Shown: positions 52,107 through 61,298 of the stretch, one piece after another | How the letters are laid out: each line of letters opens with the position of its first letter | How positions within the stretch are numbered: position 1 is the stretch's first letter | DNA from: Erythrobacter rubeus | GTDB taxonomy: Bacteria > Pseudomonadota > Alphaproteobacteria > Sphingomonadales > Sphingomonadaceae | Assembly: GCF_014705715.1 (NCBI RefSeq) | Contig: NZ_JACXLC010000001.1 | Span: forward strand, 1,780,457 to 1,844,456 | DNA: 64,000 nucleotides | Reading direction: 5' to 3' | Position numbers and translations under genes: made by a program | Notes under the pieces: generated by a model | Seen by the model: only the letters and a program-made list of their open reading frames with translations | What the model was told of the DNA's origin: nothing | The model's database searches: none

Positions 52107-53729
52107 ATGGAACAACTCGGTGAAGATCTCGAAACCATGCGGCGCGTTCCGCTGGCCGATGACCATGTCCAAGCGATCTGCGAAATCGGCGAGGAAAAGA
52201 CCTATCCCAAGGGGCACTGGTTCGCGCGCAGCGGCGAGCCCATGGACACTTTCGTCTACGTACTCGAAGGCGAGATAGAGGTCGTCGATCCCTATACGAA
52301 AGAGCGCCTGTTCGATGCTGCTTTGGGTCCGACGCAGTTTATGGGCGAGATCGGTTTCATGAACCGCGGGACGTGGTTCCTGCCTATGCGCGCGGCCAAG
52401 GAAACCCGCGTGATCGAGGCACCGCGCACGGCGATGCTCGACCTTATGAGCCGCATCCCCGAGCTTTCCGATCATATCATCACGGTTTTCGCGGCGCGGC
52501 GCAGGCGGCAATTCGAGCTCAAGAATTCGTCCGTGAAAGTGATCGGCGCCGATCGCGATCCGGCCGTTCAGGCGGTGGAGCGTTTCCTTTCGCGCAATCG
52601 CATCCCGTTCCGAAGCTACGACATGGATGCCTCCGACAGCGAAACCGCGCAGGTTTGCGATTTGACCGGGCATGAGCCGTCGGTCGTGCTCGATTCCGAC
52701 CAAAAGCTCGAAGATCCGACACCGCGCAAGGTTGCGCAGTTTCTCGGGCTCGATCTCGACATCTGTTCGCAGCGCGAATTCGACCTGCTCATCGTCGGCG
52801 GCGGGCCTGCCGGGGTTGCAGCGGCAGTCTATGCCGGTTCCGAGGGGCTCGACGCGCTGGTGATCGAGGATACTGCGGTCGGCGGCCAGGCGGGCACGTC
52901 CAGCCGCATCGAAAACTATATGGGTTTCCCGACCGGCATCAGCGGCACCGACCTCACCTATCGCGGACAGATACAGGCGCTGAAATTCGGGACGCGATTT
53001 GTCATGCCTCGCCGTGTGGTCGGGCTGGCCAAGCGCGACGATGGGAGCTTCTGTGCGGAGCTGGACGATGGCGATGAACTCTGCGCCGGCGCCATCCTCG
53101 TCAGCACCGGCGTGCAGTATAACCGCCTGCCTCTCGAAAATCTCGAACGGCTCGAAGGTGCAGGTGTTTTCTATTCCGCGACGGAGATGGAAGCGCGGTT
53201 CTGCGGCGGCACGGAAGCGGTGGTCATTGGCGGCGGCAACTCGGCCGGCCAGGCTGCGATGTTCCTTTCACGCACCGCGGCCCACGTTCACCTCGTCGTG
53301 CGCTCCGGAAGCCTTGCCGCGTCAATGTCCAGCTACCTTAGCCAGCGGCTCGATGCAGATCCGAAGATCACGATCCACTACCATACCGAAGTGAGCGCGC
53401 TCCACGGCGACGATTGGCTCGAAGCTGTGACTTTCAAGACAAAGGAAGGAGAACGCCGCGTCGACACAAAAGCGCTGTTCATCATGATTGGTGCCGCGCC
53501 CAATACCGAATGGCTTTCCGGCCTCGTCGAGACCGACGAGAAGGGATATGTCCTGACCGGATCGGAGGTTGGCCGCGAGACGCCTTTCGAAACGGGGACC
53601 GATGGCATCTTCGCGGTCGGCGACGTGCGTTCCGGGTCGATCAAACGGGTGGCCAGCGCCGTTGGCGAAGGGTCCGTGGTGGTCAGCCGAATCTGGAGCT
53701 ACCTCGACGATCGCGAGCGCCTAAGCTGA
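52107..53729 (+). CDS. Cyclic-nucleotide-binding domain fused to thioredoxin-reductase-like flavoprotein
   Basis: 540 residues in three modules. Residues ~10-130 form a cNMP-binding domain (YVLEGEIEVVDP, GEIGFMNRGTW); the arginine that normally contacts the phosphate is not obvious. Residues ~143-215 look like a thioredoxin/glutaredoxin fold lacking CxxC. Residues 225-540 are a TrxR-type FAD/NAD(P)H oxidoreductase with LIVGGGPAGVAA (228-239), IGGGNSAGQAAMF (374-386) and GIFAVGDVRSG (500-510). The CxxC of thioredoxin reductases is replaced (VFYSATEMEA, about 354-363), so disulfide reduction by that site is excluded. The ATG follows CAGGAGG. Confidence 0.88.
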   Translation: MEQLGEDLETMRRVPLADDHVQAICEIGEEKTYPKGHWFARSGEPMDTFVYVLEGEIEVVDPYTKERLFDAALGPTQFMGEIGFMNRGTWFLPMRAAKETRVIEAPRTAMLDLMSRIPELSDHIITVFAARRRRQFELKNSSVKVIGADRDPAVQAVERFLSRNRIPFRSYDMDASDSETAQVCDLTGHEPSVVLDSDQKLEDPTPRKVAQFLGLDLDICSQREFDLLIVGGGPAGVAAAVYAGSEGLDALVIEDTAVGGQAGTSSRIENYMGFPTGISGTDLTYRGQIQALKFGTRFVMPRRVVGLAKRDDGSFCAELDDGDELCAGAILVSTGVQYNRLPLENLERLEGAGVFYSATEMEARFCGGTEAVVIGGGNSAGQAAMFLSRTAAHVHLVVRSGSLAASMSSYLSQRLDADPKITIHYHTEVSALHGDDWLEAVTFKTKEGERRVDTKALFIMIGAAPNTEWLSGLVETDEKGYVLTGSEVGRETPFETGTDGIFAVGDVRSGSIKRVASAVGEGSVVVSRIWSYLDDRERLS

Positions 53730-53785
53730 TCGCTCGGCAAGTGGCGTGGTTTTGAAACAGGGACGCGGCCGCGCCCCTGCTTCCT

Positions 53786-54304
53786 CTACCGTTTCATCAT
53801 CCCGCCGACGATTGATCCGAGGATACCGCCAAGGGGGTTTTGCGATGGCGCAGCGCCGCCGGTGCCCGCACCGGTGGCCTGTTTCGCCATATAGCCCGCT
53901 ACGGCCATTGCCAGGATCGGCAGCATTTTCTTCAGCAACCCTTCGTCGAGACCCGTCATCGCGGCGACCTCGCTCGCGACCGATCGGCTCACATCCTTGC
54001 TGCCGAAGATATTGCCGAGAATGTCGTTCCCCGCTGCCGTCGGCGTCGGGCTGTTGCCGAGCACCGCATCGAGCAGCCCGCCAGCGGATGCTCCGCTACC
54101 GCCCAGGATCGCACCGGCAAGACCGCCGAGCCCGCCCAGAGGGTCGGGCGTCGTCGCTCCGCCCGTGGCGCTACGCCCCATCCCGGCAACGATTGCCGGG
54201 AGAAGCGCGCCGGCTGCCGTCTTTGCGGTGCCCTCGTCGATACCGAGTTCGCTCGCCATCGACGTGATAGCGCCAGATTGTTGCAGCATTTGAGCAAGGC
54301 TCAT
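53786..54304 (-). CDS. DUF937-type Gly/Ala-rich protein
   Basis: 172 residues, low-complexity Gly/Ala/Leu-rich: SLAQMLQQSGAITSMASELG, GTAKTAAGALLPAIVAGMGR, LLKKMLPILAMAVAGYMAKQ. These repeats match the DUF937 family, whose members are cytoplasmic or envelope-associated with unknown role. The ATG at 54304 is preferred over an in-frame start 16 codons upstream. A similar gene lies 34 bp upstream, so both are likely in one operon. Confidence 0.82.
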   Translation of the reverse strand: MSLAQMLQQSGAITSMASELGIDEGTAKTAAGALLPAIVAGMGRSATGGATTPDPLGGLGGLAGAILGGSGASAGGLLDAVLGNSPTPTAAGNDILGNIFGSKDVSRSVASEVAAMTGLDEGLLKKMLPILAMAVAGYMAKQATGAGTGGAAPSQNPLGGILGSIVGGMMKR

Positions 54305-54338
54305 TGCGTGTCTCCTGATTGTGCTTTCCGTTGCGCGC

Positions 54339-54659
54339 TCATTTCTTGCCAAACAGGCCCGATGCCATGTCGGCGATGTCGTTCAGCGGATTGCCGTCGT
54401 GATCCTGATCGAGCAATTGCATGAAGCCCGTCAGCGATCCTTCGCCGCCGACATGCTCCATCACCTGCGAGAGGACACCGGTGTCGAGACCGCTCTTGGC
54501 CGAAGCAACCTCCAGTGTGTCACCCTCGGCCTGGTGGCCTTCGGTAAGCGCGGCGATCGCTTTTTCCGCGGTCGCCTGATCGATGCCGAGTTTCTCAGCC
54601 ATGTTCTTCACGGTCGGGTGGTTGTGGGCTGCACCCAGGATTTGATCGAAAAGGCTCAT
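54339..54659 (-). CDS. Small DUF937-like protein with EF-hand-like loop
   Basis: 106 residues: SLFDQILGAAHNHPTVKNMAEKLG in pieces and ending DIADMASGLFGKK. An acidic loop DQDHDGNPLNDIA near the C-terminus looks like a calcium-binding EF-hand-like motif; it is known that DUF937-related proteins can carry one, but binding is inferred. It shares the MSLxQxL-type N-terminus with the next gene at 53786 and lies just before it on the same strand. Confidence 0.78.
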   Translation of the reverse strand: MSLFDQILGAAHNHPTVKNMAEKLGIDQATAEKAIAALTEGHQAEGDTLEVASAKSGLDTGVLSQVMEHVGGEGSLTGFMQLLDQDHDGNPLNDIADMASGLFGKK

Positions 54660-54725
54660 TGTTCAGCTCTCCTGTCTTTGGTTATCCCCGTTGTTAAACA
54701 GACGTTTCAGCACAGCATTCGTGCC

Positions 54726-54768
54726 AAAAAAAGCCCCGCCCCGCGCCACTGCGCTGAGCGAGGCTTTT
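54726..54768 (-). terminator. Rho-independent terminator downstream of pckA
   Basis: On the minus strand AAAAGCCTCGC pairs with GCGGGGCTTTT over 11 bp (one G-T), with a GC-rich loop and seven T. It begins about 23 bp after the pckA stop codon. Confidence 0.8.
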
Positions 54769-54791
54769 CCTCTCCAACTCTTGAAAGATGA

Positions 54792-56408
54792 TCAGGCCGC
54801 GACGGGCGCCTCTGGCGCCGCCTGACGAACACCTTCGTCCACATGCGGCGCAAACTCGGCGAAATTGTCGATGAACAATTGCACCAGCTTGTGCGCGGTC
54901 CGATCATATTCGGACTTGTCATCCCAGGTGCTGCGCGGGTCGAGGATCGTCTGATCGATGCCTTGCTCCGCCAGAACAGGGACATGCACAGGCACTTCGA
55001 AGCCGAAATTGCCATCCTTGCGGTATTCGACATTGTCGAGATCGCCGTCGAGCGCAGCGTTCAGCAGCGCGCGGGTCGCCTTGATCGGCATGCGGTTTCC
55101 GGTGCCGCATTTGCCTCCGGTCCAGCCCGTGTTGAGCAGCCAGCACTGAACCTGCCCCTTGGCAATGCGCTCTTTCAGCAGATTGCCGTAGACGCTCGGG
55201 TGCCGCGGCATGAACGGCGCGCCGAAGCAGGTGCTGAAGGTCGCTTCAGGTTCGGTCACGCCGATCTCGGTGCCGGCGACCTTAGCCGTGTAGCCGGACA
55301 GGAAGTGATACATCGCCTGATCGGGCGTGAGCCGCGCAATTGGAGGCAGCACTCCAAATGCGTCTGCGGTGAGCATTACGACGTTGCTCGGCACAGGGCC
55401 GAGATTGTCTTTGCTCGTGTTCGGGATGTAGTCGATCGGATAGGCCCCGCGCGTGTTTTCAGCGAGCGAGTTGTCGTCGAAATCAAGCTCGCGCGTCTGC
55501 GGGTCCATGACTACGTTTTCGAGCACCGTGCCAAAGCGGCGAGTGGTGGCGTAGATTTCCGGCTCTGCCTCTTCGGACAGGCGGATCATCTTGGCATAGC
55601 AGCCGCCTTCAAAATTGAAGACGGCGGTATCCGACCATCCGTGCTCGTCATCGCCGATGAGCGTGCGCGAAGCATCAGCAGACAGCGTGGTCTTGCCCGT
55701 GCCCGACAGGCCGAAGAACACAGCGGTCTTGCCGTCTTCGCTGATATTGGCCGAGCAATGCATCGGCATCACACCCTTGGTCGGCAGCAGGTAATTGAGG
55801 ATGCCGAAAACGCTTTTCTTCATCTCGCCGGCATATTTGGTCCCGCCGATCAGAATCAGCTTTTCAGTGAGATTCACCGCGATCACGGTTTCGCTGTTGG
55901 TACCGTGGCGCGCAGGATCAGCCTCGAAACTCGGCAGGTCGATAATGGTGTATTCGGGCGCGAAATCACTGAGCTGGTCGGCAGTCGGACGCACCAACAG
56001 CGTGCGGATGAACAGGTTGTGCCAGGCGAGCTCGTTGATCACCCGCACATTGACGCGGTGTTCGGGCTGCGAACCGCCAAACAGGTCGGCAACGTAAAGC
56101 GTTTCCTTGTCCGCAACCGCCGCCATGAAGTCCGCTTTAAGATTGGCGAAGTGCTCCGGCGTCATCGCTGCGTTGACCTTGCCCCACCACACCGTGTCTT
56201 CGGTCGTTTCGTCGCGCACGATGAACTTGTCCTTGGCGCTGCGGCCTGTCTTCGCTCCGGTCTGAACCACCAGAGCGCCATGCTTCGACAGGGCGCCCTC
56301 TTCGGCTGCAAGCGATGCCTCGACCAGAGCGGGCGTGCCGAGGTTGGGGTGTATTTCCGCGCGGGTTTCTATCCCCTGACTGGTCAGCGATTGGGCAAGA
56401 GGCGTCAA
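54792..56408 (-). CDS. pckA: Phosphoenolpyruvate carboxykinase (ATP)
   Basis: Converts oxaloacetate and ATP to phosphoenolpyruvate, the gluconeogenic step from TCA intermediates. At 538 residues it is a normal ATP-type enzyme. The P-loop [16 protein letters not shown] and metal-binding GDDEHGW are intact, with [19 protein letters not shown] and [20 protein letters not shown] as family signatures. The start is TTG at 56408 with GGAG upstream. It diverges from chvI over a 315-bp region, an arrangement conserved in several alphaproteobacteria. Confidence 0.96.
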   Translation of the reverse strand: MTPLAQSLTSQGIETRAEIHPNLGTPALVEASLAAEEGALSKHGALVVQTGAKTGRSAKDKFIVRDETTEDTVWWGKVNAAMTPEHFANLKADFMAAVADKETLYVADLFGGSQPEHRVNVRVINELAWHNLFIRTLLVRPTADQLSDFAPEYTIIDLPSFEADPARHGTNSETVIAVNLTEKLILIGGTKYAGEMKKSVFGILNYLLPTKGVMPMHCSANISEDGKTAVFFGLSGTGKTTLSADASRTLIGDDEHGWSDTAVFNFEGGCYAKMIRLSEEAEPEIYATTRRFGTVLENVVMDPQTRELDFDDNSLAENTRGAYPIDYIPNTSKDNLGPVPSNVVMLTADAFGVLPPIARLTPDQAMYHFLSGYTAKVAGTEIGVTEPEATFSTCFGAPFMPRHPSVYGNLLKERIAKGQVQCWLLNTGWTGGKCGTGNRMPIKATRALLNAALDGDLDNVEYRKDGNFGFEVPVHVPVLAEQGIDQTILDPRSTWDDKSEYDRTAHKLVQLFIDNFAEFAPHVDEGVRQAAPEAPVAA

Positions 56409-56723
56409 CGTAAGTTCTCCATCAAAGGACTGGCTTTTTTCACACGGAAGCAGGCACTTCCCACCGGTTCAAGCACTGGTGCAAACGGCGGAATGAATAG
56501 CCTGCAGAAAGGGCAGAAATATGCCCTTAGAATCCGTCTAATCCCATTTTCATCTCGCATATCTCTCCGCTCCGCGCACGTCAAACGCGCACACGGCCAT
56601 TAACCCAAAGTGGTAAGGTGAAGGCATGGATGCACCCGGGTGCGCTGCGTTGTCTCTCGATCTGGAACGCGCTAATCGTCTGGAAACGCGGCCCTACCCC
56701 CGCAGGCCGCAGGAGAGCTGAGT
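56409..56723. promoter_or_regulatory. Divergent pckA / chvI promoter region (315 bp)
   Basis: Both genes must be controlled from here. It contains a GAATC (GANTC) site near 56530 and a 12-bp perfect palindrome GCACCCGGGTGC at 56632-56643. A short open frame of 31 codons runs 56626-56721 (MDAPGCAAL...), starting after AAGGTGAAGG and ending two bases before the chvI start; the chvI ribosome site GGAGAG is inside it. Whether it is translated is unknown. No other gene seen. Confidence 0.5.
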
Positions 56724-57506
56724 ATGAACGATACGATGGAAAGCGCCCCCGGCGATGAGGGCTCTCAGGCATCCTCTATTGCTTCGGAAGATGCACCGGT
56801 GATCGCGCTTGTGGATGATGATCGCAATATCCTGACGACGGTATCGATCGCGCTCCAGGCCGAGGGTTTCGTGACGCGGCTATACTCCGACGGCGAGACC
56901 GCGCTCAAGGCGCTCATCGAAAATCCGCCGGCGCTGGGCGTGTTCGATATCAAAATGCCGAAAATGGACGGCCTCGAATTGCTGAAGCGAATGCGCGAAC
57001 ATGTGCCGCTGCCCGTGATTTTCCTCACCTCCAAGGATGACGAGGATGACGAGGAAGCAGGGCTTGAGCTCGGCGCGGACGATTACATCGCCAAGCCGTT
57101 CAGCCAGCGGCTCCTGATCGCGCGCATCCGCGCCATACTGCGCCGCGCCGATCCTTCGCGCGAGTTGTCGGGGGATGACACAGGCTCGTCCGAAGCCGTG
57201 CATCAAAAGCTGGAGCGCGGACGCTTGCAAATGGACGCGGCGCGGCATCATGTGACCTGGGATGGCCGCCCTGTCAGCCTGACCGTCACCGAGTTCCTCA
57301 TCCTGGAAGCGCTCGCCGCGCGTCCCGGCGTCATCAAGAGCCGCAACCAGCTGATGGATGCCGCCTATCCCGACGATATCTTCGTCGATGACAGAACTGT
57401 GGACAGCCACATCAAACGGATGCGGCGCAAGTTCCGCAGCGCCGATCCGCAGTTCAGTGCGATCGATACGCTCTACGGTGCGGGGTACAGTTTCAACGAT
57501 GGCTGA
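56724..57506 (+). CDS. chvI: ChvI-type response regulator
   Basis: OmpR-family regulator of the ChvG/ChvI system that controls envelope, acid and carbon responses in alphaproteobacteria. 260 residues: a ~25-residue N-terminal extension, receiver domain with VDDDRNIL, phosphoacceptor Asp75 (GVFDIKMPK) and a Lys in YIAKPFSQR, then a winged-helix domain with [15 protein letters not shown] and [15 protein letters not shown]. Its stop overlaps the chvG start by eight bases. Confidence 0.95.
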   Translation: MNDTMESAPGDEGSQASSIASEDAPVIALVDDDRNILTTVSIALQAEGFVTRLYSDGETALKALIENPPALGVFDIKMPKMDGLELLKRMREHVPLPVIFLTSKDDEDDEEAGLELGADDYIAKPFSQRLLIARIRAILRRADPSRELSGDDTGSSEAVHQKLERGRLQMDAARHHVTWDGRPVSLTVTEFLILEALAARPGVIKSRNQLMDAAYPDDIFVDDRTVDSHIKRMRRKFRSADPQFSAIDTLYGAGYSFNDG

Positions 57507-59082
57507 AGACGCTTATCAAAGCGCCAGTCTGGAAACGCCGCAGGTCGGCGGCGGAACCGAAACGCTGAGCAGCGGCGGCCGGTTCTCGCTCACCGCTCGT
57601 ATCCTTGTCGTGAATATCCTGCCGCTCGCATTGCTTGGCGGCGGACTGTTCTACATCGACAGCTACCGCACGCAGTTGATCAATGAACGCTTCAAGCTCG
57701 CCCGCATCGAAGCGCAGATCACCGCAGAAGCGCTCGCGGGTGCCACCCGTGAGAGGCAGGAGGCACTGCTGGTCCAGATCGGCAAGGAACAGGGCATGCG
57801 GCTGCGCATGTTCGATGCCGAGGGGCTGCTATGGGCAGACAGTTTTGCGCTCGATGAACCATCGTTCGAATTCGACGATATCAGCGACGACACATGGGAT
57901 CAGCAATTCGCGCGGTGGCTCGACCGAACGGTCGACGCCATCGTCAGCGCCGAAGCGGTGACCGATTATGTCGAACCCGAAGCGCAAACGGCCGATGCCT
58001 GGCCGGAACTGGTGCGCGCACGCGAAGAGCGGCTGAGCCAGATCACGCTCTACGATTGGGAAGATGGAACCCCCGTCATAACGGCCGCCGCTCCTGTCGG
58101 ACTGAATGGCGCAACTTTGCTGACCGTGCGCAATGCGGTGGACATTACCGCGACGGTCCGCGCAGCCCGCACCACGCTGGTCACAGCCGTGCTGCTGGTC
58201 CTCTTCGCCTCCGCCATGCTCTCGCTCTATCTCGCACGAACGATCGTCACGCCGCTGCGAGAACTTGCGCGGGCCGCGATCAAGGTCCGCCAAGGGCGCG
58301 AACGCGAAGTCGAAGTGCCGCGGCTACCGGAACGCAGCGACGAGATCGGGCTGCTCGCGCGCGCAGTGTCCGACATGACCGGGGGCCTACGAGAGCGCAT
58401 CGACGCGGTGGACAGCTTTGCCGCCGATGTCGCGCATGAGATCAAGAACCCGCTTGCCAGCCTGCGCAGTGCGATCGAATCGCTCCCCCGCGTCGAGGAC
58501 CCGGACACGCGCCGCGAGCTTGAACAGATCGCGACCCATGACGTACGGCGGATCGACCGGCTCGTTTCCGAGATTTCCGATGCGAGCCGGATCGATGCCG
58601 AGATGTCCCGCGCAACGCTCGAGCGGATCAACATGACCGGCCTTGTGCAGGAGATCATCGGCAGCCGTGAACACCGCGCCGAAAATCTCGACCATCGCAT
58701 CGAGCTTCAGACCCGCGGTTTCGCGGCGCAAGTGCTGGGCGTCGGCGCGCGGTTGGAACGAGTCGTGGAGAACCTGCTCGACAACGCCGTGTCTTTCTCG
58801 CCGCCAGAGGCCCCCATCGAAGTAATGATCGACAACGATGGCAATTGCGTAACCGTGCTGGTCTGCGATTCCGGACCGGGCATCCCGGAAAAGTCGCGGG
58901 AAAAGGTGTTTCACCGCTTCCATTCGGTTCGTCCTGAAGAGGAAGATTTCGGGAATCATTCAGGGCTTGGGCTGGCGATCGCGCGAGCTATTGCCGAGGC
59001 GCATGACGGATCGCTCACGGCAGAAGCGCGCCCCGATGGTAAGCCCGGCGCTTGCCTGCGGTTCAAGCTTCCCGCCGCATGA
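57499..59082 (+). CDS. chvG: ChvG-type sensor histidine kinase
   Basis: 527-residue membrane kinase. Two hydrophobic segments ([20 protein letters not shown] and [15 protein letters not shown]) bracket a large periplasmic sensor domain (~60-225). HAMP, then HisKA with His313 in [14 protein letters not shown], then HATPase with [22 protein letters not shown] and [12 protein letters not shown]. It phosphorylates ChvI. Its ATG overlaps the chvI stop, and its own stop overlaps the hprK start (ATGA), showing tight coupling. Confidence 0.95.
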   Translation: MAEDAYQSASLETPQVGGGTETLSSGGRFSLTARILVVNILPLALLGGGLFYIDSYRTQLINERFKLARIEAQITAEALAGATRERQEALLVQIGKEQGMRLRMFDAEGLLWADSFALDEPSFEFDDISDDTWDQQFARWLDRTVDAIVSAEAVTDYVEPEAQTADAWPELVRAREERLSQITLYDWEDGTPVITAAAPVGLNGATLLTVRNAVDITATVRAARTTLVTAVLLVLFASAMLSLYLARTIVTPLRELARAAIKVRQGREREVEVPRLPERSDEIGLLARAVSDMTGGLRERIDAVDSFAADVAHEIKNPLASLRSAIESLPRVEDPDTRRELEQIATHDVRRIDRLVSEISDASRIDAEMSRATLERINMTGLVQEIIGSREHRAENLDHRIELQTRGFAAQVLGVGARLERVVENLLDNAVSFSPPEAPIEVMIDNDGNCVTVLVCDSGPGIPEKSREKVFHRFHSVRPEEEDFGNHSGLGLAIARAIAEAHDGSLTAEARPDGKPGACLRFKLPAA

Positions 59083-59516
59083 CGGATAGTCCGCCCATCA
59101 TCTTGCAGGCCACCGCCGTCGCGATCGAAGGCCGCGCGCTGTTGATGGAAGGACCGCCCGGCATCGGCAAGTCCTCGCTTGCGCTGGCCCTCATCGATCG
59201 CGGCGCCGTGCTAATCGGTGATGATGGTGTGACGCTGGAGCGGCATGGCGATCAGGCAATAGCCTCGCCGCCGCCGAACATAGCCGGGCTGCTGGAGGTC
59301 CGCGGAGTGGGGTTGATCAACCTGCCGGTCGCTGATCCCACGCCGGTCGCTCTGGTCCTTACGCTGGGAGAAACCGGTGAACGGTTGCCGGACAACGCGC
59401 CAACCCGCGACCTGCTCGGCATTCAAGTTCCGGTCTTGCCTTTCCTTCCCGGAGAGATCGCGCCTGCCCGGCGTGCTGAGATAGCGCTCGCCGCGCATGG
59501 AATGCGCGCCGCCTGA
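59079..59516 (+). CDS. hprK: Short HPr kinase/phosphorylase
   Basis: 145 residues containing only the C-terminal kinase domain, as usual for alphaproteobacterial HprK. Walker A GPPGIGKSSLAL, the GDDGV motif and the family signature region LLEVRGVGLINLP are present. It phosphorylates HPr at the regulatory Ser, encoded here a few genes on. The ATG overlaps the chvG stop by four bases; placement behind chvG suggests that envelope signalling and PTS regulation share control. Confidence 0.92.
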   Translation: MTDSPPIILQATAVAIEGRALLMEGPPGIGKSSLALALIDRGAVLIGDDGVTLERHGDQAIASPPPNIAGLLEVRGVGLINLPVADPTPVALVLTLGETGERLPDNAPTRDLLGIQVPVLPFLPGEIAPARRAEIALAAHGMRAA

Positions 59517-59585
59517 TTTCTCACGGGCGACAGCCCTTGCAAAAAAGGCGCTTCCCATTCGGTGGCAATTTCGCGAAGACGAGGC

Positions 59586-60527
59586 ATGGATACTGCGCAT
59601 CCTGCCGATCAATCCGCTGCCGATCCCGGCCCGCAGCGCATTCTGCTCGTGACCGGCCTTTCCGGGGCTGGCAAATCGACCACGCTAGACGTGCTGGAGG
59701 ATCTGGGCTGGGAAACCATCGACAATTTCCCTGTTCGCATGCTCGAAAGGCTGGTTGCGCCCGGGGATGAGCCGGTGGACGAGCAACGCGGGCCGCTGGC
59801 CATCGGGTTCGATTCGCGCACGCGCGGCTTCGTTCCGGCGGACATCATCGAACTTCTGGGTCAGCTGACCGAACGCAATGATCTCTCTGTCAGCTTCATG
59901 TTTATCGACTGTGCGGACGGCGAGCTGGAGCGGCGCTTCAACGAAACGCGTCGCCGCCACCCGATGACCCATGGACGCCCGCTGCAGGAGGGGATCGCAG
60001 CGGAGCGCGACCTGCTGGAGGCGCTGCGCCACGCCGCGGACACGGTGATCGACACGACCTCGCTCGCCACCAACGAGCTGCAAGCGCATGTGCGCGATCT
60101 GTTCGATATTGGTGAAGCCGGCGACGCCACCTTGACCATTTCCAGCTTCGGTTTCGCGCGCGGAATGCCGCCGCTGGCCGACCTTGTTTTCGACATGCGC
60201 TTTCTCGACAACCCGCATTGGGTCGACGGCCTGCGTGAACTAACGGGGCGTGACGCGCCGGTTGGCGAGCATATCGAGAAAGACCCGGCTTTTCATGCAG
60301 CATTCGAACAGATCCGCGATTTGCTGCTAACTCTGCTCCCGCGCTACGAAGCGCAGGGCAAGGCTTATGTGCACGTCGCCTTCGGGTGTACCGGGGGGAG
60401 ACACCGATCGGTTTTCACCGCCGAACGCATGGCCCAAGGCTTGCGCGAGGCCGGATTTTCGCCCACTGTCCGGCATCGAAATTTGGGCTCGCGCGCCGCC
60501 GACGAAATCGAGCGTGTGCCGGGTTAG
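59586..60527 (+). CDS. rapZ: RapZ, RNase adapter / nucleotide-binding regulator
   Basis: 313 residues with N-terminal P-loop GLSGAGKSTTLDVLEDLGW, the FDSRTRGF stretch and the C-terminal HVAFGCTGGRHRSVF segment of the RapZ (YvcJ/YhbJ) family. In E. coli it binds GlcN6P and steers sRNA decay to control glmS; in many alphaproteobacteria it simply follows hprK. The ATG at 59586 is used; a GTG 24 bases earlier has no better ribosome site. Confidence 0.93.
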   Translation: MDTAHPADQSAADPGPQRILLVTGLSGAGKSTTLDVLEDLGWETIDNFPVRMLERLVAPGDEPVDEQRGPLAIGFDSRTRGFVPADIIELLGQLTERNDLSVSFMFIDCADGELERRFNETRRRHPMTHGRPLQEGIAAERDLLEALRHAADTVIDTTSLATNELQAHVRDLFDIGEAGDATLTISSFGFARGMPPLADLVFDMRFLDNPHWVDGLRELTGRDAPVGEHIEKDPAFHAAFEQIRDLLLTLLPRYEAQGKAYVHVAFGCTGGRHRSVFTAERMAQGLREAGFSPTVRHRNLGSRAADEIERVPG

Positions 60528-60551
60528 GTAACTTACGGACGTGACTCCCGC

Positions 60552-60977
60552 ATGATTGGCTTGATCCTGGTCACCCATGGCCGCCTCGCGGACCAATTTG
60601 TCGAAGCGATGGAGCATGTTGTCGGCAAGCAGTCCGGCATCGAAACCGTGTGCATCGGGCCGAATGATGACATGGAACAGCGCCGCGCGGACATCGCTGC
60701 GGCGATCGAAACCGTAGACACCGGCAGCGGGGTCATCATCCTGACCGACCTGTTCGGTGGCACGCCGTCCAATCTAGCGATTTCGCTGCTCGATATCGGG
60801 CGGGTCGAGGTGATTGCCGGCATCAATCTGCCGATGCTCATCCGCCTGGCGGGGGCACGCGGCAAGATGGATGTGGTCGACGCGGTCGAGGCCGCGCAGC
60901 AGGCGGGCCGCAACTACATCACCGTAGCCAGCGAGCTTCTCGGCGAAGATGCCGGGCAGGCTGCGGCCAAAGCGTGA
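60552..60977 (+). CDS. Mannose-type PTS EIIA-like protein
   Basis: 141 residues, with phosphorylatable His9 in ILVTHGRLA and the EIIA-Man fold motif VIILTDLFGGTPSNLA. Without adjacent EIIB/C/D it is probably a regulatory phosphocarrier of the alphaproteobacterial PTS rather than a sugar transporter. Between rapZ and ptsH; 10 bp from the latter. Confidence 0.92.
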   Translation: MIGLILVTHGRLADQFVEAMEHVVGKQSGIETVCIGPNDDMEQRRADIAAAIETVDTGSGVIILTDLFGGTPSNLAISLLDIGRVEVIAGINLPMLIRLAGARGKMDVVDAVEAAQQAGRNYITVASELLGEDAGQAAAKA

Positions 60978-60987
60978 GGCGGCCTGG

Positions 60988-61266
60988 ATGAGCGAACTTC
61001 GCCGCAATGTCACTATCGTCAACAAGCGCGGGCTCCACGCGCGGGCTAGCGCGAAATTCGTTGGCGCTGTTGCCGCTCTTCCGGAAGGTGTGGACGTGCG
61101 CGTTGCGAAGGATGGCAATGAGGCGGCTGGCGGCTCGATCCTGGGGCTGATGATGCTGGGCGCGGCAAAGGGCGACAATGTCGACGTGATCGTCGGCGGA
61201 AGCGACGCCGAAAACGTGCTGGTAGAGCTCGTCGGGCTGATAGAAAACGGGTTCGGCGAAGACTAG
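60988..61266 (+). CDS. ptsH: HPr phosphocarrier
   Basis: 92 residues. Active His18 lies in KRGLHARAS, and the regulatory Ser50, target of HprK, in AGGSILGLMML. Together with EIIA and HprK it forms a regulatory PTS branch; enzyme I (ptsP) is not in the window. The ATG at 60988 is selected because the family N-terminus is SELRRNVTIVNKRGLHARAS. It lies 32 bp before the methyltransferase. Confidence 0.94.
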   Translation: MSELRRNVTIVNKRGLHARASAKFVGAVAALPEGVDVRVAKDGNEAAGGSILGLMMLGAAKGDNVDVIVGGSDAENVLVELVGLIENGFGED

Positions 61267-61298
61267 CCGCGCGTTCTTGATCGGAAGACATCGCGGCC

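Noticed and set aside
53758-53779. Hairpin CAGGG...CCCTG between the flavoprotein fusion and DUF937 gene as a terminator
   Set aside because: The stem has a mismatch and no clear T-run on either strand, so a terminator call is not supported.
54843-56603. A 586-codon open frame antisense to pckA
   Set aside because: It mirrors the pckA coding region codon by codon. The pckA frame carries all catalytic motifs, while the antisense frame shows no recognisable domain. Long antisense frames are common in G+C-rich DNA.
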